From: Streptomyces sp. JB150
GTDB taxonomy: Bacteria; Actinomycetota; Actinomycetes; Streptomycetales; Streptomycetaceae
Assembly (NCBI RefSeq): GCF_011193355.1
Contig: NZ_CP049780.1
Span: 5,003,803 to 5,067,802, forward strand
Reading direction: 5' to 3'
Length of the DNA stretch: 64,000 nucleotides
Part shown: positions 60,609 through 64,000 of the stretch, one piece after another
Layout: each line of letters opens with the position of its first letter
Position numbering within the stretch: position 1 is the first letter of the stretch
Program-made: the position numbers and the translations under genes
Notes under the pieces: model-generated
The model's database searches: none
Told to the model about the DNA's origin: nothing
The model's input: the letters and a program-made list of their open reading frames with translations, nothing else

Positions 60609-61232
60609 ATGCCTGCAGCGCGGGAGTCCCTGCTGGACGCCGCTTACCGGGCGCTGGCGCGCCGGCCGTGGCCGGCGGTGCGGATGGTGGAGGTGGCCGC
60701 GGCGGCCGGGGTGTCCCGGCAGACGCTGTACAACGAGTTCGGCAGCAAGGACGGACTCGCCCGCGCACTGGTGCGGCGGGAGGCGGACGCGTGTCTGGCC
60801 GGCGTCGACCGCGCGCTCACCGCACCCGCGGACACCGCGGAGCGGCTGACCGCCACCGCCGAGTGGATCGCGGCCGCCGCCCGGGAGAACGCGCTGGTCC
60901 GCGCTCTGCTCACCGGCTGCTGGAGCGAGCGGCTGCCCGCCCCGGCCCTCACGGCCGTACCGTCCACCGCCAACGTGCCCGCGCAGCGGCGCGCGGACGG
61001 TCCGCTGCCGTCACCCGGCGACTTCGTGGCCCTGGTCCGCGACCGGGCCGTCGCCGTCCTCACCGGGCCCGGCGAAGGGCCCGGCCACGACGACGGCAAG
61101 GCGGAGAGCGGCGAGCTGGCCCGTTGCTGCGAGCTGGTGGTCCGGGTCGCGCTGTCCTGTGTGGCCGCGCCGCCGGGGGAGGGCGGCATCGCCGAGCTGG
61201 TGCGTCATGTGCTGCCCCGGCAGCCCGGCTAA
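60609..61232 (+). CDS. TetR family transcriptional regulator
   Basis: 207 residues. Helix-turn-helix: ARESLLDAAYRALARRPW and VEVAAAAGVSRQTLYNEFGSKDGL (residues 4-50). C-terminal ligand domain has several Cys (LARCCELVVRVALSCV). ATG 60609 gives 5-nt spacing from GGAGG; the ATG one codon earlier is too close. A palindrome overlaps its own promoter, implying autoregulation. It converges on the SMR transporter gene with 7 bp between stops; whether it controls that gene is not shown, since no copy of the palindrome is seen upstream of the transporter. Confidence 0.88.
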   Translation: MPAARESLLDAAYRALARRPWPAVRMVEVAAAAGVSRQTLYNEFGSKDGLARALVRREADACLAGVDRALTAPADTAERLTATAEWIAAAARENALVRALLTGCWSERLPAPALTAVPSTANVPAQRRADGPLPSPGDFVALVRDRAVAVLTGPGEGPGHDDGKAESGELARCCELVVRVALSCVAAPPGEGGIAELVRHVLPRQPG

Positions 61233-61239
61233 GGAGGCG

Positions 61240-61563
61240 TCAGTGCGCCGAACCGGACAGCTGGAGTCCGATCACACCGAGGATCACCAGACTGATCGAG
61301 ACGATCTTCAGCGTGGACACGATGTCACCGAGGAAGATCATCCCGTAGATCGCGGTGCCCGCCGCCCCGATCCCGGTCCACACCGCGTACGCCGGGCCCA
61401 CGTCGAGCTTCTTCAGGGACAGGGTGAGCAGACCGAAGCTGCCCAGGGCGAAGACGGCGAAGGCGATCGTCGGCCACAGCCGGGTGAAACCGTGGGACAG
61501 CTTGAGACAGACGGCGAAACCGGTTTCGAGCAATCCGGCCACGATGACCAGCAGCCACGCCAT
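61240..61563 (-). CDS. SugE/Gdx-type small multidrug resistance transporter
   Basis: 107 residues with four transmembrane helices. Proton/substrate-site Glu13 in AGLLETGFAV, then SHGFTRLWPT and GPAYAVWTGIGAAGTAI. These features, in particular GLLE and HGF(T)RL, resemble the SugE/Gdx group, which exports guanidinium, more than EmrE. ATG with GGAGG 6-8 nt upstream. SMR dimers work as antiparallel pairs; no second SMR gene is adjacent, so a homodimer is expected. No guanidine riboswitch was recognised upstream. Confidence 0.87.
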   Translation of the reverse strand: MAWLLVIVAGLLETGFAVCLKLSHGFTRLWPTIAFAVFALGSFGLLTLSLKKLDVGPAYAVWTGIGAAGTAIYGMIFLGDIVSTLKIVSISLVILGVIGLQLSGSAH

Positions 61564-61698
61564 GTGCTGTCCTCCCGTTTGTCCCCGTAAATCCCGGTTG
61601 CGCACTGTGACCGCTTCGCTCGACTTCGGCCAAGCTTGCTGGTGGCTCGGTGCGATTATGCCCTTACCGGACCGTCCCACGGACAAACAACGCGGAGG

Positions 61699-62709
61699 TC
61701 AGTCGCCTTCCCGCCGCTCCCGCGTGGCGAGCAGCCGGCGCAGCGAGTACAGGCGCGCCGGGTCGGCGTGACCCTGAGCCACCCAGTCGTCCAGCGCGCA
61801 GTCCGGCTCGTCGTGACCGCACGCGCGCGGACACCCCTCGGTGCCCGGCACCAGGTCGGGGAAGGCGTTGATCACGCGGGCCGGATCGATGTGGGCCAGG
61901 CCGAAGGACCGTACGCCCGGGGTGTCGACCACCCAGCCGTCGGCGCCGGACAGGGGCAGCGCCAGCGCGGAGGTCGTGGTGTGCCGGCCGCGGCCCGTCA
62001 CCGCGTTCACATGGCCGGTCAGCCGCCGCCGGTCCCGCGGGACGAGCGCGTTCACCAGGGTCGTCTTGCCGACACCGGAGTGGCCGACGAAGGCGGTGAT
62101 CTTGCCGTCCAGATGCTCGCGCACCCGGTCCGCCGCGTCGCCGTTCTCCAGCTCCTCGCGGCTGGTCACGACGTACGGGATGTCCAGGTCGCCGTACAGC
62201 TCCAGCAGTTTGTCCGGCGGGGCCAGGTCCGACTTCGTCAGCACCAGCAGCGGGGTGAGGCCGCCGTCGTACGCCGCGACCAGGCAGCGGTCGATCAGCC
62301 GCGGGCGCGGCTCGGGGTCGGCGAGGGCGGTGACGACGGCGAGCTGGTCGGCGTTGGCGACGACCACCCGCTCGTACGGGTCGTCGTCGTCGGCCGTGCG
62401 GCGCAGCACCGAGGTGCGCGGCTCGATCCGCACGATCCGCGCGAGGGTGTCCTTCGTGCCGGACAGATCGCCGACCAGGGCGACCCGGTCGCCGACCACG
62501 GCCGCCTTGCGGCCCAGTTCGCGGGCCTTCATCGCCGTGACCGTCCGGTCCTCGACCAGGCAGGTCAGACGGCCCCGGTCGACGGTGAGGACCATGCCCT
62601 CGGCGGCGTCCTCGTGCTTGGGCCGGATGTGCGTGCGCGGCCGGTTCCCCTTGCGGTTGGGGCGGCTGCGGATGTCGTCCTCGTCGGTGTGCTTGCCGTA
62701 GCGGCGCAT
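61699..62709 (-). CDS. rsgA: Ribosome small-subunit-dependent GTPase RsgA
   Basis: 336 residues. GTPase that checks maturation of the 30S decoding centre. Basic N-terminus, OB fold, then circularly permuted G motifs in the order TKSD (G4), GHSGVGKTTL (G1) and DTPGVRSF (G3), and a C-terminal zinc knuckle with C-x3-C, H and C (CPRACGHDEPDC). ATG at 62709 chosen for GGAAAG just upstream; a longer frame runs into aroA. It begins 16 bp after the aroA stop, so the two form an operon. Confidence 0.94.
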   Translation of the reverse strand: MRRYGKHTDEDDIRSRPNRKGNRPRTHIRPKHEDAAEGMVLTVDRGRLTCLVEDRTVTAMKARELGRKAAVVGDRVALVGDLSGTKDTLARIVRIEPRTSVLRRTADDDDPYERVVVANADQLAVVTALADPEPRPRLIDRCLVAAYDGGLTPLLVLTKSDLAPPDKLLELYGDLDIPYVVTSREELENGDAADRVREHLDGKITAFVGHSGVGKTTLVNALVPRDRRRLTGHVNAVTGRGRHTTTSALALPLSGADGWVVDTPGVRSFGLAHIDPARVINAFPDLVPGTEGCPRACGHDEPDCALDDWVAQGHADPARLYSLRRLLATRERREGD

Positions 62710-62725
62710 GACTTTCCCCGCGTCC

Positions 62726-64000
62726 CTACGCCCCGAGCATCCCGGTCCACAGTTCGGGGAAGTCCGGGAGGGTCTTCGCCGTCGTCGCCACGTTCTCGAT
62801 CTGCACACCTTCCACCGCCAGGCCCAGGATCGCGCCGGCGGTCGCCATGCGGTGGTCCTCGTACGTGTGGAAGATCCCGCCGTGCAGCGGGCGCGGGCGG
62901 ATGTGCAGGCCGTCGGCGGTCTCGGTGACGTCGCCGCCCAGCTCGTTGATCTCCTTGGTGAGGGCCGCCAGACGGTCCGTCTCGTGCAGCCGCAGATGCG
63001 CCACGCCGCGCAGCGTGGACGGCGAGTCGGCGAGCGCGGCGACCGCCGCGATGCCCGGGGTCAGCTCACCGACCTCCCCCAGGTCGACGTCGATGCCGTG
63101 GATCGCGCCGGAACCGGTGAACCGCAGGCCCTGCTCGGTCAGCTCGCAGGAGCCGCCCATCTCCGTGAAGATCTCCCGCAGCCGGTCGCCGGGCTGCGTG
63201 GTGCGGGCCGGCCAGTCCGGGATGACCACCGTGCCGCCGGTCACCAGCGCCGCCGCCAAAAACGGCTGGGCGTTGGACAGATCCGGCTCGACCGTCAGGT
63301 CACGGCCCAGCAGCGCGCCCGGCGTGACCCGCCAGACGTTCGGCTCGCCGCCCGACTCCGGGGTGTCCACCTGGGCGCCGACCGCGCGCAGCATCTCCAC
63401 CGTCATCCGGATGTGCGGCAGGGACGGCAGCGTGGGGCCGGTGTGCCGCACCTCGACGCCCTGGTTGAAACGCGGCGCCGACAGCAGCAGCGCCGAGACG
63501 AACTGCGACGACGAGGACGCGTCGATCTCCACCCGGCCGCCGTCCAGGGCGCCCGAGCCGTGCACGGTCAGCGGCAGCGCGCCGCGGCCGTCGTCGTCGA
63601 TCCGGGCGCCGAGCACGCGCAGCGCGTCGATGACGCCGTTCAGGGGACGCTCGTAGGAGCGGGGGTCGCCGTCGAAGCGGACGGGGCCGTCGGCGAGCGC
63701 GGCGACCGGCGGCAGGAACCGCATCACCGTGCCGGCGTTGCCGACGTCGACCGCGGCCGGGCCGCGCAGACCGTTGGGGAGCACCCGCCAGGCCTCGCCC
63801 GTGACGTCACGGGCCCCCACACCGGCCGAGCTGGACGACACCGTCTCCTCGATCCCCACGCCCATCGCGCGCAGCGCACCGGCCATCAGCAGGGTGTCGC
63901 GCGAGCGCAGCGGGCGGCGCACCCAGCCGGGCTCGCTCGCCAGCGCGGCGAGCACGAGGGCGCGGTTCGTGACCGACTTGGACCCCGGCACGTGGACCGT
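62726..64000 (-). CDS. aroA: 3-phosphoshikimate 1-carboxyvinyltransferase (EPSP synthase), 5' end cut by window edge
   Basis: 425 codons visible. Sixth step of the shikimate pathway. Seen: substrate-site PGSKSVTNR near the cut end, [11 protein letters not shown] (class signature), [23 protein letters not shown], and RLHETDRL with EDHRMATAG near the C-terminus. The true start lies beyond the window, since family members carry some 25 residues before PGSKS. Followed at 16 bp by rsgA. Confidence 0.96.
   Translation of the reverse strand, partial: TVHVPGSKSVTNRALVLAALASEPGWVRRPLRSRDTLLMAGALRAMGVGIEETVSSSSAGVGARDVTGEAWRVLPNGLRGPAAVDVGNAGTVMRFLPPVAALADGPVRFDGDPRSYERPLNGVIDALRVLGARIDDDGRGALPLTVHGSGALDGGRVEIDASSSSQFVSALLLSAPRFNQGVEVRHTGPTLPSLPHIRMTVEMLRAVGAQVDTPESGGEPNVWRVTPGALLGRDLTVEPDLSNAQPFLAAALVTGGTVVIPDWPARTTQPGDRLREIFTEMGGSCELTEQGLRFTGSGAIHGIDVDLGEVGELTPGIAAVAALADSPSTLRGVAHLRLHETDRLAALTKEINELGGDVTETADGLHIRPRPLHGGIFHTYEDHRMATAGAILGLAVEGVQIENVATTAKTLPDFPELWTGMLGA

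Noticed and set aside
60120..60609. Plus-strand frames before the TetR gene as a real protein
   Set aside because: Low-complexity Ala/Arg/Pro reading with no ribosome site, running through the TetR promoter.
61564..61698. Guanidine riboswitch upstream of the SMR gene
   Set aside because: No recognisable guanidine aptamer motif; only a short region with TTTACGGGGACAAACGG before the ribosome site.

Overview
The window is high-GC actinobacterial DNA. Its gene order, leaderless starts, GTG/TTG start codons and gene content (WblC/WhiB7 with an AT-hook, mycoredoxin, AdnA/AdnB, UPF0182) point to a Streptomyces chromosome core region, probably the part equivalent to roughly SCO5166-SCO5212 of S. coelicolor (recalled, not searched). 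No phage, insertion sequence, CRISPR or rRNA was seen. Both ends cut genes: the DEAD-box helicase on the left and aroA on the right.

Layout. 1-8.8 kb: RNA helicase, ferritin-like protein, DUF3107 protein, TetR regulator, alpha/beta hydrolase and a DUF3152 protein with collagen-like and 12-residue repeats. 9.0-14.6 kb: a tightly overlapping operon with a PelF-like glycosyltransferase, a membrane protein, a low-complexity peptide, a sugar-nucleotide epimerase and a Spherulin-4-type hydrolase. This is a candidate Pel-like (galactosamine-type) exopolysaccharide locus, and it sits between two genes that I recall as near neighbours in mycobacteria. 14.7-22.6 kb: moeZ, a frameshifted membrane gene, two lipoprotein peptidases and a kinase-flippase membrane protein. 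22.8-36.1 kb: a DNA-repair and redox block with an alkyltransferase-like protein, AdnA, AdnB, a dipeptidase, NudC, mycoredoxin and UvrD2. 36.1-37.5 kb: wblC behind a long leader with a WblC-type promoter, an upstream ORF and an intrinsic attenuator. 37.6-41.4 kb: UbiB-type kinase, a leader-binding-like ThiF protein overlapped by a tiny Cys-ending ORF, and a YgjP-type metallopeptidase. 41.6-44.9 kb: a TerD-AIM24 fusion followed by two AIM24 paralogues. 45-54.2 kb: Nudix, DUF2342, SDR, MoaE, PDZ/Lon-like protease, PPA1309 and UPF0182 proteins. 54.2-56.5 kb: two identical initiator tRNA genes flanking a Sel1-repeat gene. 56.6-64 kb: catR/catalase, CBS protein, hisN, a TetR regulator, a SugE/Gdx-type SMR transporter, rsgA and aroA.

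How it works together. Much of the block follows the order I recall for the mycobacterial Rv3193c-Rv3211 region, so it is mostly an old core neighbourhood for DNA-break processing, redox repair and antibiotic/translation stress response. Six sites fit or nearly fit the actinobacterial RecA-NDp/PafBC promoter pattern with a fixed 8-bp gap. Three or four of these place the start codon 7-8 nt after the -10 element, which implies leaderless messages.
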